A stretch of DNA of 64,000 nt from Flabesymbios commensalis (GCA_964017125.1 OZ024914.1:30749149-30813148), one strand, 5' to 3'; numbered from the stretch's first letter, positions 37,701 to 46,009 are shown. Translations and numbers: made by a program. Notes: a model not told the origin generated them from the sequence alone.

Positions 37701-40700
37701 TAAATATAGACAATAAGTAATAATGTAGTAATATAATAAGTAGAGTCGACGTCCCGGTTAACAAGAGACATTGGCTCAATGTTGGTTTAATACTGGGCCA
37801 ATATCGTAGACGGTGGATCTGCATTGACTCAACAATATGCCAATATGCCATGTTTATTTGGATAAGTATGCTCTGCCGTTGTCTTCTTTTACCGTAAATA
37901 AAGTTTTTCTTTCAGTGGCTTGACCTATAATTTGTCACATGTAGGCCTATGTATAGGCCTATCACTTTTGTAAAATATTTTTAATATAATATTATTTCAG
38001 TTTCTTTTTTTTTTACCATGTTAACTGCAAATACCTTATTTATTTTAGCCATCTTTTATAAACAAATACATTAAGTTTTTATTTTGCACTTTTCGCACCC
38101 AGTATACAATTTACAGCTCAGCACGAACGATATCTTATTGTTGTTACTCTAGAATAATCGCGCTATCGTTATGGTAAAATAAAGCGTTCATATGACTATA
38201 AAACCACCAATAATATCGCATTATAAATCTCAATTTAAAATGTATATTTGGTAATAAATAACATTAGTTACACACTGAGCAAACATTACCCAAGGCGGTA
38301 TAATTTTACCGTATATTTTACAAAGGCAACCTTTAAAAGGGTTCTTTTTTGTAAAATATGGTAGAATAATGCTACGATATTATAAGACTTAGAGCGACAG
38401 TTAATCGTTTGAAATATTCTTATCAGCACTTTAATTCACACATATTGAAGGTAGAACGTGTTTTCAAGCAGCAATATTTAAAAAATTCACCCTCCGATTT
38501 TAATAACTAATTTCCACACAATTGAAGTGGTGAATCGCGCAGCGAGACACAACGTTAAGAGGTTGAAAAATTGAATTTGATGACTTGGAGCTTTAAGAGT
38601 TTAGAGAGACATTATTTTCTCGTTTCACATCGCATAGGCATATAGTGTACTCACAAAGAAGATGATGTTGATGATGATGAGCGAATTACCAGCACACTGA
38701 GCGTTAATATAAGCTGCGAACCTGCCGTCCTCTTTCTGGGTTGTTTTTCTTCGGCGTGGCTTTTGCTCAAGGTACTTCTCGGCAGTTGGGGTGGAGTCCT
38801 GTAAGCTGTTTGTAAATACAAAATATATCAGGAATTAAGTCTAACCAGAATATACGTCATATTAAAATAGATCATAGAGTCAATTAGCGTCAGATATAGG
38901 CATTGATATAATATTTGTTTATTAAATATTGCATGCATATTTTACCCTGCCAATCTGAAGTTTAAAATACATGTATGTCTATGCCATCAGAAATGCATAC
39001 GAGTCTCTCTTATGCATTTTTGACGCCATGACTGTAACCTCTGTGGCATGTACATATCATCCCTTCAGAGCAAAACGGGTGCGATCTGACAATCATTACA
39101 GTGGCAGATAGGAGCCTTTTGCAAACGAAGGTGCGATATAAGCAGCATAGAATACTAATAAAAAATGTATGACTAAAACACAAATAAAAAAAGATCACAA
39201 AACAAAAGGATAGTTCTTTGGTAGCATGGTTGACTGTGAACTGTATGGTGGTAGGCCATTTTTTCAAGTCCTCCTGCCGCTGATATCTAGCTTTGGTGCA
39301 CACGTAACCAGCGACTAAACTGTCCAGCAGGTGAATGAGTCACTGGCCTAATTTATGTAGATTTCTGCAGTGTAATAAACCGAAGCCGGCACCATATAGT
39401 ACAATACTCCTTTCAAAATATTTCAATGGTTTCTCACACAATGCACACTGCCATAATATGCCGCACCGCACACTACACGCGTTTGAACAGCTTCGGCAAA
39501 TCGGTTCGGTAGTTGTTTGTGCATAAATATTTTGCGATTTATTCTTCAAATACCTGTAACGAAAATTGATTAGGCCTACTGTTTCGAAAACACGAATAAA
39601 AATATCATCCATTTCAAAATAATTACCCTTACATGTCTGACAAGATGTAGTCCACGTTGATCAAGTAGAATGGACTTTCGCTGAATAGACTACATATATA
39701 TATCATTATTATAACAATAATTTAAAACCAAAAAATAAATTTAATAATAATTTAAAACCAAAATTCCCATTACATATCATAAATGAGAAAATACAATACG
39801 TACGTTGTCCCGATGCTGGTTTTACGTCGGTCCAGTGCCTACGGCGCTGGCCCAAAATTAAACCAGCATTGGTTCAATGACCCGTGTCTGCTGGGGTGCC
39901 AACCTGTATGGTTTCTTGGCAGTCTGTTTGGGTTCATACACAGGTTTAGTCACCGCCTCTACATCTCCTTGAGGGCCGAGCTCGCCGGCGTGAAAGGCTT
40001 CCACAAGGGGGTCATTCGTCAGGGCGTCAGATGTGAAGAGGTCGCCAGTTGCTGGAGGATAGTCGTCCGTATACTGTGAAGTCCGCTGGTGTGGATCTCT
40101 GGTGTCAGTTATGGGAATGTTGTAGGATTTATCCATGATGGAACTGCTTGGCTGGTCTGTGTCTTGTCCATTCGTGCGGGACAATCCTGGAGTAAATGTC
40201 GTCATTCAAATAGAAACGTATATTTTTGAATGAGAGCCAGGCAAATTTCTAGAATATTCTAACTCCAATTTCTTATACATGTATTGTCATCAAATGATTT
40301 TGTGCAATAGTTACATAAGCCTAATTGCAATGCAAAGTTTGGTGAAACATCTAGACCTATAGTAATATGTTTTAATTGATTTGTTTAATTCTATTGCTCT
40401 GTTGGACTTTGTGAAATTGTACTGAATTTGTGTCTCGCTACCGCGACTCACAAGTTGGCCCTTTTAATATCTTGTGACATTACATCGACTTGATGTTGTG
40501 TCTCGCTACCACGACCCACAACTTCAAGTCGGTGTAAATTGTAATTCTTTAAGGTGGAGATGTAATACCTGTATCATAATTCACGTCACCCTTAATGCAG
40601 TAACTTATAGAGTGCCGGTACAGTGTCATACAAAACAGGAGAGGCAGGATGCTGATGTATCACCCATCTTTTCTCATACAGAAAAAATCTTAATTTTTTT

Positions 40701-43700
40701 CATGTTATACCCACCACTAGGTAAATTGTCCCAGTAGCTGGAGTTGTCTTGTGGTGTGGGGCTGGCAGCGTAAGGAGCACCATGTCTGTAGAAGTTGCTG
40801 TCACTGACATTCATGACTTCAGGGCTTTGTGATGGTCTAAAGTTGGAGGAGTTCCCGTCCCTCAGTGTCTCATATGGATCCGGGGCTGCCTCCTGCTGAC
40901 TATCATATCTGGTATGAGTTTAAAATAATGACACTAAATAAATTGTTAAGAGACTGACAATAATTTTCACTTTTAATTATTATCGACCAACGCCATCGGG
41001 GAGACAAAATGACCAACCATCCAACCGACCAGCCGATCGATCGAGCTACCAACCGACCTACCAGCTGACCAACCAACCAGCCAGCCAGCCAATTAACCAA
41101 CCTATCAACCACCAACCAGCCAACCAACCAAACAACCAGCCAACCAATTAACCAATCAACTATCCAACCAACAAACCAACCAACCAAACGGTGGTTCGAG
41201 TCCACCTTGGCTTGGGACATTTTTCAGACACCACAAAATTTGATTCTATCTGGAAAACTCGGCTGATAAAGTCAGAGTAGTGATATGGCATTTAAATATG
41301 TCCTTCAACGCATTAATGAATTCTGAAGTGAGCCCTAATGGTTTGAGTCCACCTTGTCGGAAGTGAGCCTCAAAGGGTATTGGGGGACTCTAGAGTTATA
41401 TATAAAGTCATATATGACATAAGAAAAATAAGGGCACGTCAAGGGTTCGAACCCAGGACGGTCACCCCCCAAAAATTCAGATGAGGCCTAAGTTGGTTGC
41501 TTAACCTGGTTGATTCAGCAGAGTGGTTTGTGCTCGGTACACTCAGTAGGTACGATTAGTCGCATTCGACCTTAAGGATTATGATGTGGGTGGCAGGATG
41601 CTTCACGAATGAGTATAACCCTCAGTGGTACCTTCTGGACAGTACTAGGGAGCCACGGGTTTACATCCAGCCTGAAGACCATGGTTCCCGCCCCGTTGGT
41701 TAGTTAGCCCATAACTAACTAACTAACACTAACTAAAACAACCAACCAACCAACCAACCAACCAACCAACCAACCAACCAACCAACCAACCAACCGACCG
41801 ACCAGCCATCCAACCAGCCAACCAATCAACCCATCAATCAATCAACCAACTAGCCAATCAATCCATCAACCAATGATAGCGTGTAGGAAACTCTTTGCAG
41901 CACTAGTTAGGGGAGGTTACTCGGAACGGTTTTTTGCGAAAGATCAAAGATAAAACATTGTGTGAATTGAGAAAAAAACCGAACAAGGGATCTTCGCAAA
42001 AATGCACTGCTAGGAACTGTAAATTATGTTCGACACAAGTAGTTGTAGAGAGTGGTAAGACCATGGGAGGCGTACTGGATGCCGGGAATCAAATTCAAAT
42101 TCCTACCACACAAAATTGTGATTCAACTAACGGTATTTACTGTATAGTTTGTTCGAAATGCAATAAATTATTTGTGGGAGAAACTGGGCTCTCCTTCAGA
42201 AAAAGGATAAACATACATCGTTCGGATGTACGCCTTAAGAAGGACACAGCAGTTGCCACACACTTTAATTCCGGGAGCTGCAGGGCGACCCATCTGAGAG
42301 TGTTGTATCTTGAAGTATTGAAGAATACAGGAGACATAACTCTAAATAAGATTGGGCGACTTGAAGCGGAAAGGAAGTGACAATTAGCCCTGAAAACGTA
42401 TTCTCCATTCGGCCTAAATACGGTACCTTCCCCTAAGGATAGCGGCGTCACCCCCTTTGTTATTACCTACTCAGCAACTGCGGTGGAGGCAGCTAAGGAG
42501 GCAGCTAAATTAGTGAAGATTTCCTTCAATAAACTTAAAGCGAAACATCGAAACATCCTGTATAAACGGTGCGTAACAACATTTAAAAGGGGACAAAATC
42601 TACGTGATCTCTTGGTGGGAAGTAGATTGGGGAAAGCCCCACTGGACAACCCAACGGTTACCGGATCCGACTCAAGTCAGGATCTGACTACATTAGTAAA
42701 TGCATTAGATGAGGTATAATTTATATCAATTAGTATGATTGTTTTCCTTTTTATATATCAGGCTATACTTCTCCTCGGTCAGTGCACTAGGTTGGAAACA
42801 TGGAAAGGCAGGCCCTTGAAGGGGTGACGAAAGTCAGACCCTTTAGGGTATTATGAGAGTACGGTTGACAGGTTGATACCGGGTTTTAAGGGGAACCAGG
42901 CACTGGAACCCTTACCCGACCCTAACCAAATCAGGCTATACTTCTCCTCGGTCAGTGCACTAGGTTGGGAACATGGAAAGGCATACCCTTGAAGGGGGTA
43001 TGATGAGAGTACGGTTGACAGGTTGATACCGGGTTTTATGGGGAACCAGTTACTGGAACCCTTACCCGTCCCAAACCATGGACCCTAACTCTCACCCTGA
43101 CCACAAAACCAAACAACCAACCAACCAACCAACCAACCAACCAACCAACCAACCAACCAACCAACCAACCAACCGACCGACCGACCGACCAGCCATCCAG
43201 CCAACCAACCAATCAATCAATAAACCAACTAGCCAATCAATCCATCAACCAAACAATCAATAAACCAAACTAATCGACCGAACAAAGCTGACTAAATGAC
43301 TGATCTGCGTTTTTTAACGTTTATGGTAATGTTTGAGTCAATTAATATTGTCAATTCAATTTTGATGAGTAGGCTACAGATTTTAGTAATATTGTTTTCC
43401 CTCGTATGTGTAATTTATCTACCTGTCACGATGAGTCTGTGGATAACCTCTGTTGTATCTGACCTTCTGACCAAACTCATCCCTCTCATAATCAGGAGGC
43501 GGCTGGTACCTTCTGGTGTCTGGTACCTGAGGATGCTGGTACCTGCTAGTGTCAGCTGTCTGAGGCTGCTGGTACCTGGTAGGGTCAGCTGTCTGAGGCT
43601 GCTGGTACCTGCTAGGGTCAGCTGTCTGAGGTGGCTGGTCCCTCTGACGATCTCTGCGTGGTGGTTTTGTAGGTTGTGATTGTCCATTGTAGTCCGGGTT

Positions 43701-43985
43701 GTGCTGTGTCAAAGGGGTTTGACTGTACTCTGTACCCGATGATTGTGTAGGGGATGCAGATGCCTGGTGCGACCTTGGTGCTCTGGAAGTTCGAGGTGGT
43801 ATGGATGGCTTGTCCGAATCAGACGTGATACCCCCCAAATCCAGCTCAGGCAGCCTCTTTCTCTTTTTTCTTTTCTTCTTGCTGTTTCTGTTGCCGCCCT
43901 CATAATATGTACCATGATCGTAGGTCTGTCCAGCCCCCTGTGGCTCATCCCTGCCGTACGTGTCTGCATCAGCCCAATAATCCAT
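25686..43985 (-). CDS. tetraspanin with a long N-terminal cytoplasmic extension (12 coding exons, 660 aa)
   Basis: Exons on the minus strand are 43985-43423, 40908-40715, 40186-39904, 39680-39633, 38805-38655, 37650-37459, 36715-36641, 36510-36394, 35527-35446, 27489-27341, 26574-26491 and 25730-25686. All borders are GT-AG, every phase agrees, and the total is 1983 nt. The last third is a standard tetraspanin, a membrane organiser of the cell surface or endosomes. TM1 is at about 403-428, TM2 about 443-471 and TM3 about 478-498. The large extracellular loop has CCG at 544-546, LSCC ending at 580, Cys594 and Cys620 (six cysteines), and a sequon at Asn611. TM4 is at about 631-657, ending LYRHL. 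Before TM1 lie about 400 polar residues: a basic cluster (KKKRKKRKR, 36-44), proline-rich stretches and four repeats like [10 protein letters not shown]. Known tetraspanins are mostly 200-350 residues with a very short N-tail, so this extension is unusual. The ATG is the first in an exon whose acceptor lies just upstream, implying a non-coding first exon further out. Confidence 0.9.
26491..26574 (-). CDS. tetraspanin coding exon 11 (last loop cysteine, start of TM4)
   Basis: Acceptor ttattttag, donor gtaagt, 28 codons: [20 protein letters not shown], then AMTAAFVL. Confidence 0.95.
27341..27489 (-). CDS. tetraspanin coding exon 10 (PLSCC exon)
   Basis: Acceptor cattgtcacag; first two bases finish a valine codon from exon 9. 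Reads [20 protein letters not shown], then RCQHAM and a sequon in [10 protein letters not shown]. Donor gtagtg. The intron before it is about 7.96 kb and full of repeats. Confidence 0.94.
27795..28965 (+). repeat. 39-bp minisatellite, about 30 copies, with zinc-knuckle-like translation
   Basis: The consensus unit runs tgtcattattgtggtgaact then aggctatgtaaactgagag. A higher-order period of 195 bp (five units) is visible from the caagtggctt variant at 28191 and 28386. In one frame each unit reads [11 protein letters not shown]-stop-E and the next unit supplies C, so the spacing is C-x2-C-x4-Y-x4-C. Nearly every unit carries TGA, so it is not coding now. It lies in the large tetraspanin intron, antisense to that gene. 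Confidence 0.95.
29051..29230. repeat. family B palindromic repeat copy
   Basis: Reads agccacttgaagttgcgttt, cgctaccgagacc, aacaactttaagtgggt; then tttgagaccaaatatttc, atcctgatgtttaaactcc, and ctatagtcgtgcttagtgg. Confidence 0.8.
29466..29552. repeat. palindromic family A copy
   Basis: ccaaacgctgcatggttt, centre ttgtctggacgctgaccc, then attaggacaacgcctggtg; arms diverged. Confidence 0.6.
29751..29758. promoter_or_regulatory. consensus CRE palindrome TGACGTCA
   Basis: A perfect CREB/ATF-type site 34 bases before the ATG of the possible exon at 29792, in a locally less AT-rich stretch. Presence is direct; function is inference. Confidence 0.35.
29792..29938 (+). pseudogene. possible first exon of a P2X7-C-terminal-domain-like (zinc-binding) gene
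   Basis: An ATG in good context starts [20 protein letters not shown]. After a one-base frame change it continues [16 protein letters not shown] and then an acidic EDSPDEE run ending at a perfect donor gtgagt. The pattern 'VQxYxFEP followed by acidic residues and a splice donor' is what I remember at the start of the multicopy invertebrate proteins that share the cysteine-rich C-terminal domain of P2X7. No cysteine-rich downstream exon was found, so this is probably a broken copy. Based on memory of one motif. Confidence 0.4.
30190..30645 (+). repeat. three or four copies of a GC-richer repeat
   Basis: The phrases aggctgagttccaccgtacg, tccgtggtggactgagca, gttgtgta, gcggaaatgcccggga, cgcgcaac and acataccgatag recur at about 30205, 30325 and 30550. 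Richer in CpG than its surroundings. Confidence 0.75.
30985..31155 (-). repeat. tRNA-derived SINE
   Basis: On the minus strand the head reads ggggagcctccgtgaccgag, aggtagcgtgctcggcc (box A-like), then gggctcgaattttgaatcc (box B-like). The body continues aggttctcctggcccagttt and agcctatatgtgcacaaagg. Copies of parts occur at 24280-24415 and 46310-46565. Confidence 0.75.
31200..31278 (-). repeat. second tRNA-like SINE head or tRNA pseudogene
   Basis: On the minus strand: gggccctagggtagtggtta (box A-like), gaaccgctgcctttcac, ggggttcggttcccgg (box B-like). Resembles a tRNA-Glu/Asp-type head. The middle is too short for a functional cloverleaf, so a tRNA gene is not called. Confidence 0.55.
31426..31612. 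repeat. left TIR of the orphan-protein element
   Basis: Pairs with 34743-34939. Best kept blocks: tagtggagtagatatgt, tgtgcacttccg, gaaccacgatgaca, aaattcaaaatggcc, acagttttt. Confidence 0.85.
31999..34616 (-). pseudogene. decayed copy of an orphan protein with FEN/PIN-nuclease-like motifs
   Basis: Conserved blocks follow in family order on the minus strand: [10 protein letters not shown] and [14 protein letters not shown] (34430-34250), [10 protein letters not shown] (about 34140), [10 protein letters not shown] (about 33950), [11 protein letters not shown] with [20 protein letters not shown] (33610-33740), [19 protein letters not shown] (33280-33350), [14 protein letters not shown] (about 33120), EEADTRLLL (about 32475-32505), [10 protein letters not shown] (about 32385-32415), [17 protein letters not shown] and the CxCKK-type end (32100-32285). 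The pair EEADTRLLL and [10 protein letters not shown] recalls the acidic metal-binding blocks of FEN1/PIN-type nucleases (inference). The copy is clearly dead, with many frame interruptions. Confidence 0.75.
33465..33560. repeat. CAGTGGCGGATCC-type MITE fragment inserted in the orphan element
   Basis: cagtggcggatccaggatct matches the termini of the MITE at 22946-23167. Only one end is recognisable. Confidence 0.55.
34743..34939. repeat. right TIR of the orphan-protein element
   Basis: Inverse of 31426-31612, ending in catatctactccacta. Confidence 0.85.
35446..35527 (-). CDS. tetraspanin coding exon 9 (CCG exon)
   Basis: Acceptor ttttttacag, donor gtaggt, 82 bp, phase 0 to phase 1. Reads [20 protein letters not shown] and on to YPGFTG, giving the diagnostic CCG of the large loop. 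Confidence 0.95.
35609..35880 (+). repeat. full-length tRNA-derived SINE, second family
   Basis: The head has ctgataactcaatctgtc (box A-like) and ggtaatactttcgaatcc (box B-like). The body atacagtgctccaaactgtt ... gtaaagcaatattcac is shared with 21370-21556. About 270 bp. Confidence 0.75.
36394..36510 (-). CDS. tetraspanin coding exon 8 (large loop, helices A-B)
   Basis: Acceptor ttattttatag, donor gtatgt, 39 codons: [20 protein letters not shown], then [18 protein letters not shown]. Confidence 0.92.
36641..36715 (-). CDS. tetraspanin coding exon 7 (TM3)
   Basis: Acceptor gtttttcag, donor gtacgc, 25 codons: [20 protein letters not shown] flanked by YI and RTD. This exon length is typical of tetraspanin genes. 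Confidence 0.93.
36795..36885. repeat. palindromic family A copy
   Basis: gagactccaatgctggagtg, then ggccgaacgttgcagatggt, then aatactccagtaataggacg. In a tetraspanin intron. Confidence 0.65.
37459..37650 (-). CDS. tetraspanin coding exon 6 (TM1 end, small loop, TM2)
   Basis: Acceptor ctcattttcag, donor gtgagt, 64 codons. Contains [31 protein letters not shown], and [12 protein letters not shown]. The small extracellular loop has [11 protein letters not shown]. Confidence 0.95.
37754..37832. repeat. palindromic family A copy
   Basis: ccggttaacaagagacattg, gttggtttaatactgggcca, cgtagacggtgg, then ttgactcaacaatatgcc; in a tetraspanin intron. Confidence 0.7.
38277..38385. repeat. small palindromic element
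   Basis: ttaccgtatattttacaaag and ttttgtaaaatatggtagaa are inverse around caacctttaaaagggttc. Confidence 0.65.
38508..38572. repeat. family B palindrome, short form
   Basis: cacaattgaagtggtgaatc, gcgcagcgagacacaac, gttaagaggttgaaaa. Confidence 0.6.
38655..38805 (-). CDS. tetraspanin coding exon 5 (start of TM1)
   Basis: The acceptor used is aaacag before CTTACAG, which gives the right phase; the next AG 6 bases on would not. Reads [20 protein letters not shown] and on to [12 protein letters not shown]. Donor gtgagt. Confidence 0.9.
39633..39680 (-). CDS. tetraspanin coding exon 4, 48-bp symmetrical exon
   Basis: Acceptor gtctattcag, donor gtaagg. Encodes (S)[15 protein letters not shown]. 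Both ends are phase 2, so it could be skipped without changing frame; this is also why its presence is less certain than its neighbours'. Confidence 0.7.
39805..39896. repeat. palindromic family A abutting a splice donor
   Basis: Arms cgatgctggttttacg and ttaaaccagcattggttcaa with centre gtgcctacggcgctggccc. It lies in the intron just after coding exon 3 of the tetraspanin. Confidence 0.75.
39904..40186 (-). CDS. tetraspanin coding exon 3
   Basis: Acceptor tttactccag; reads [20 protein letters not shown] and on to KQTAKKPYR. Acidic and proline-rich. Donor CAG|gttggc. A family A palindrome begins about 8 bases into the following intron. Confidence 0.82.
40425..40545. repeat. family B, one and a half copies
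   Basis: tttgtgtctcgctaccgcga appears first, followed by tgatgttgtgtctcgctacc, acgacccacaac and ttcaagtcggtgtaaatt. Confidence 0.75.
40715..40908 (-). CDS. tetraspanin coding exon 2
   Basis: Acceptor ctcataccag; reads [19 protein letters not shown] and on to [10 protein letters not shown]. Polar, Ser/Pro/Asn-rich. Donor gtgggt is weak but gives the phase needed by exon 3. Confidence 0.8.
40985..41200. repeat. low-complexity AACC/AGCC tract
   Basis: Degenerate four-base repeats (ccaaccaaccagccagcc). A 105-residue minus-strand frame rich in GWLV is only the translation of the repeat. Confidence 0.9.
41201..41733. other. non-coding; three T-arm-like phrases
   Basis: ggtggttcgagtccacc (41192), tggtttgagtccacc (41339) and gggttcgaacccagg (41443) look like tRNA T-arms or SINE B boxes, but no D-arm or A box accompanies them. 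Confidence 0.4.
41734..41873. repeat. AACC tract and unique tail, copy 1 of a direct repeat flanking the Penelope-like element
   Basis: ccaaccaaccaacc... then gaccgaccagccatcc, aaccaactagccaatc and aatccatcaacca. The same tail follows the second AACC tract at 43105-43250. Confidence 0.85.
41934..42720 (+). mobile_element. Penelope-like element fragment with GIY-YIG endonuclease
   Basis: The first frame has C-x5-C-x2-C (CTARNCKLC), then [20 protein letters not shown] and VGETG, the two halves of the GIY-YIG core. [12 protein letters not shown] (catalytic Arg) and an LEAER block (Glu) follow. This is the C-terminal nuclease of Penelope-like retroelements. After it comes [10 protein letters not shown], then a segment ending [17 protein letters not shown], which in the Penelope-like proteins I remember comes before the nuclease. 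The reverse transcriptase itself is not seen. The fragment is broken in at least one place. Confidence 0.78.
42757..43078 (+). repeat. two tandem copies of a 173-bp unit
   Basis: atcaggctatacttctcctc, ggtcagtgcactaggttgg, catggaaaggca, gagtacggttgacaggttga, ggaacccttacccg; starts at 42757 and 42930. The second copy lacks about 27 bases in the middle. Confidence 0.92.
43105..43262. repeat. AACC tract and tail, copy 2 of the direct repeat
   Basis: Matches 41734-41873 beyond the simple repeat (gaccagccatcc, aaccaactagccaatc), so a duplicated segment is implied. Confidence 0.85.
43423..43985 (-). CDS. tetraspanin coding exon 1 (N-terminal extension)
   Basis: Starts [17 protein letters not shown]. 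Carries the basic run KKKRKKRKR, a Ser/Pro-rich stretch, and four consecutive copies of a motif like [11 protein letters not shown] near residues 122-165. Donor CAG|gtagat leaves phase 2. An acceptor-like ttccagcacag stands about 12 bases before the ATG. The plus-strand frame rich in [11 protein letters not shown] over this exon is its shadow. Confidence 0.85.
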
Positions 43986-44091
43986 TACTGCGTCTGGTCT
44001 GTGCTGGAAACATGGAATAGTCCAAATTTAACACCTGTCCCGCTATATAAAAATGTTAAAGCAAGTTTAAAATCAAATCAAATGCCACTGA

Positions 44092-44182
44092 ACAGGAGAC
44101 GTTGAACCGATACTGGTTTAATGTTCGGCCAGTGTTGTAGACGATGTGCCAACATTAAGCCAGTACTGGTTCAACGTCTCTA
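44092..44182. repeat. palindromic family A copy
   Basis: gagacgttgaaccgatactg, gtttaatgttcggccagtg, centre ttgtagacgatgtgcc, then ttaagccagtactggttcaa and cgtctc. Near-perfect arms, just upstream of the tetraspanin ATG. Confidence 0.85.
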
Positions 44183-44518
44183 ATTGATAGTTTGTGGTAG
44201 GAAATGCTCAGCTAAACAAACAAATCATTTTGAGAGTTTCATTACATTTTTTCATAATTTGAAGCTGGAACTTGATTAAACCAAATTCCAGCTCGAAAAG
44301 AATTAAACAATTATTAGCTGACAAAAAATCAGTTGTTCTTGAAATAGTTATTTTCTCGTGACCCTTTGTGATCGAGCACTGGTATGTAAGCCTATAGGCC
44401 CACAGTTGTCTAAAATGCATGATTATCACCTATACTACTGTTACACACCTAACAATAGTTATATTACATAGTGTATAAATTGCTGGGATTTATAAAATTT
44501 ATCTCATGTATACATATA

Positions 44519-44706
44519 GTGTAAATCCGGTAAGTTTCGCGTGTTTAAATTTTCGCGAATTTCTAATTATATACAATTCGCGAATTTTCATTTCTCTTTA
44601 GTAGCGCTATTATAATAATAAATTTTTCGAGATTCTTGTATTCGCGAATTTGTCCTCGCGAAATTCGCGAAAATTAAAACCTTGCGATTATTACCAGATC
44701 TACAGT
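44519..44706. mobile_element. MITE family C (TGTAGATCTGGTAA ends, TTCGCGAA interior)
   Basis: The left end gtgtaaatccggtaa and the right end ttaccagatctacag are inverse; the interior is full of ttcgcgaattt. A second copy lies at 55226-55408. Confidence 0.82.
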
Positions 44707-45570
44707 GATATAAATCTGAGTATGACATATTATACAATTTCGAACATAACATAATTTCAAAACAAGCCCAAAACAGTGCATAAACGTGCATACACGCTTA
44801 TGCGCGGGGATACGGTGAGTAGGAAAACACATAGTAACCATTCCATTGGTGCATTAAACATGGATAGCCTATAATCTGCCAAACCAGCGAACAAACAGAA
44901 ATGTGATGTACGCAATAGCCTTGACAAAGTTTCAAACCATCGGAAAAGATGTTGCTTAAATATATCAAGTAAATCATATGTTTAGGCTGGCCCAGCGATT
45001 CAGACATTGGAGCAACATTGAAGCAAGATAAAATTATGATGAATATCGAGGGCCTATCGTGTTTAGGCCACTGCTGTGTACCTGAATCAAGTATGCAAAG
45101 CATGTAGTGGATGGTGAATGTGGAAAAGGACAATGAAAGTAGGTGATAAAAATAGTTGGTGATAGGAGCAAGGAGGTTATAACCTCCTTGATGGGAGAAA
45201 GCCAATGCAGGAAGAAAAAAACTCTCTCAAGTATATATGTCTATATGCCTGATCTCTTCTGTGACATAGGCCTACTGGTTGCCATTTATTTATTTTTTAC
45301 CGGTCAGTAAAAGTCTGTTTAATTTGAATAGGTTAAATCTCACAGTAAATTGACACATAGTAGGCTACTAATCACCCGTAAAATCATCACATTACCTTTT
45401 TTCTATCCCATGTCTGCTTGTTATAATCTACTTTGAGATATAGACGGAAGTATGCAGTACACAGAACACCTGTACTGTTGTGGATCATACAAGCTTCAAT
45501 TCAGATCATCACACCTGCAATATAAGAGATAACACGGTGGACTTTGGCCGTTATCACTTCAGTACTGGAT
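44707..45570. other. no gene recognised
   Basis: A minus-strand frame of 135 residues at 44798-45205 has no domain and low codon character. A short palindrome aaggaggttataacctcctt lies at 45171-45190. A weak family A trace lies at 44985-45035. Confidence 0.45.
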
Positions 45571-45688
45571 TCCCAGCAAACACGATAGGTTAAACCAATG
45601 CCGATTTAATGTTGGCCCGCCGTCCCCGACGTCGGCCCAACATTAAATTGGCATTGGCAATGGTTTAAGGTATCGTGTTTGCTGGGTT
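45571..45688. repeat. palindromic family A, well preserved
   Basis: cccagcaaacacgataggtt, accaatgccgatttaatgtt, centre ccgtccccgacgtcgg, aacattaaattggcattgg, and outer atcgtgtttgctggg. Confidence 0.9.
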
Positions 45689-45713
45689 ACTGTTTGACAT
45701 TAAACAATCAAAA

Positions 45714-45808
45714 ACGAGACGTTGACCCAATGTTGGCTCAATGTTGGGCCGACGTCGTAGACGGTGGACCAACATTGAACCAACATGTCTAAATGTTTGC
45801 TGGGAAAT
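45714..45808. repeat. palindromic family A, well preserved (type copy)
   Basis: aacgagacgttgacccaatg, ttggctcaatgttgggccga, centre cgtcgtagacggtgg, aacattgaaccaacatgt, tgtttgctggg. About 25 bases after the previous copy and in the same layout. Confidence 0.9.
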
Positions 45809-46009
45809 GTTTCTATCATTTGAAGCTGGCATTACTGAAGCAAGACAGCTTCAAATGAATGAGAACACCACTGCTGTCTTAAACTAGGCGTCTCTAATTT
45901 ACAATTGTTTTTTTTATTAAAGAGTTACTTTGTACAACATTTTGATCAATTCCAGTCAACATGTTTCAATGTTGGCTTCTATCCTATTTGCCGCAAAGTG
46001 CGACTAAAA

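Noticed and set aside
41188-41212. tRNA gene (perfect T-arm ggtggttcgagtccacc)
   Set aside because: No D-arm, anticodon arm or acceptor stem precedes it; simple repeats lie immediately upstream.
40903-41220. 105-residue frame rich in GWLV (membrane-protein-like)
   Set aside because: It is the translation of an AACC/AGCC simple repeat.
43296-43679. Plus-strand 127-residue frame with [11 protein letters not shown] repeats
   Set aside because: Antisense shadow of tetraspanin coding exon 1; the minus strand has a longer frame with matching splice sites and phase.
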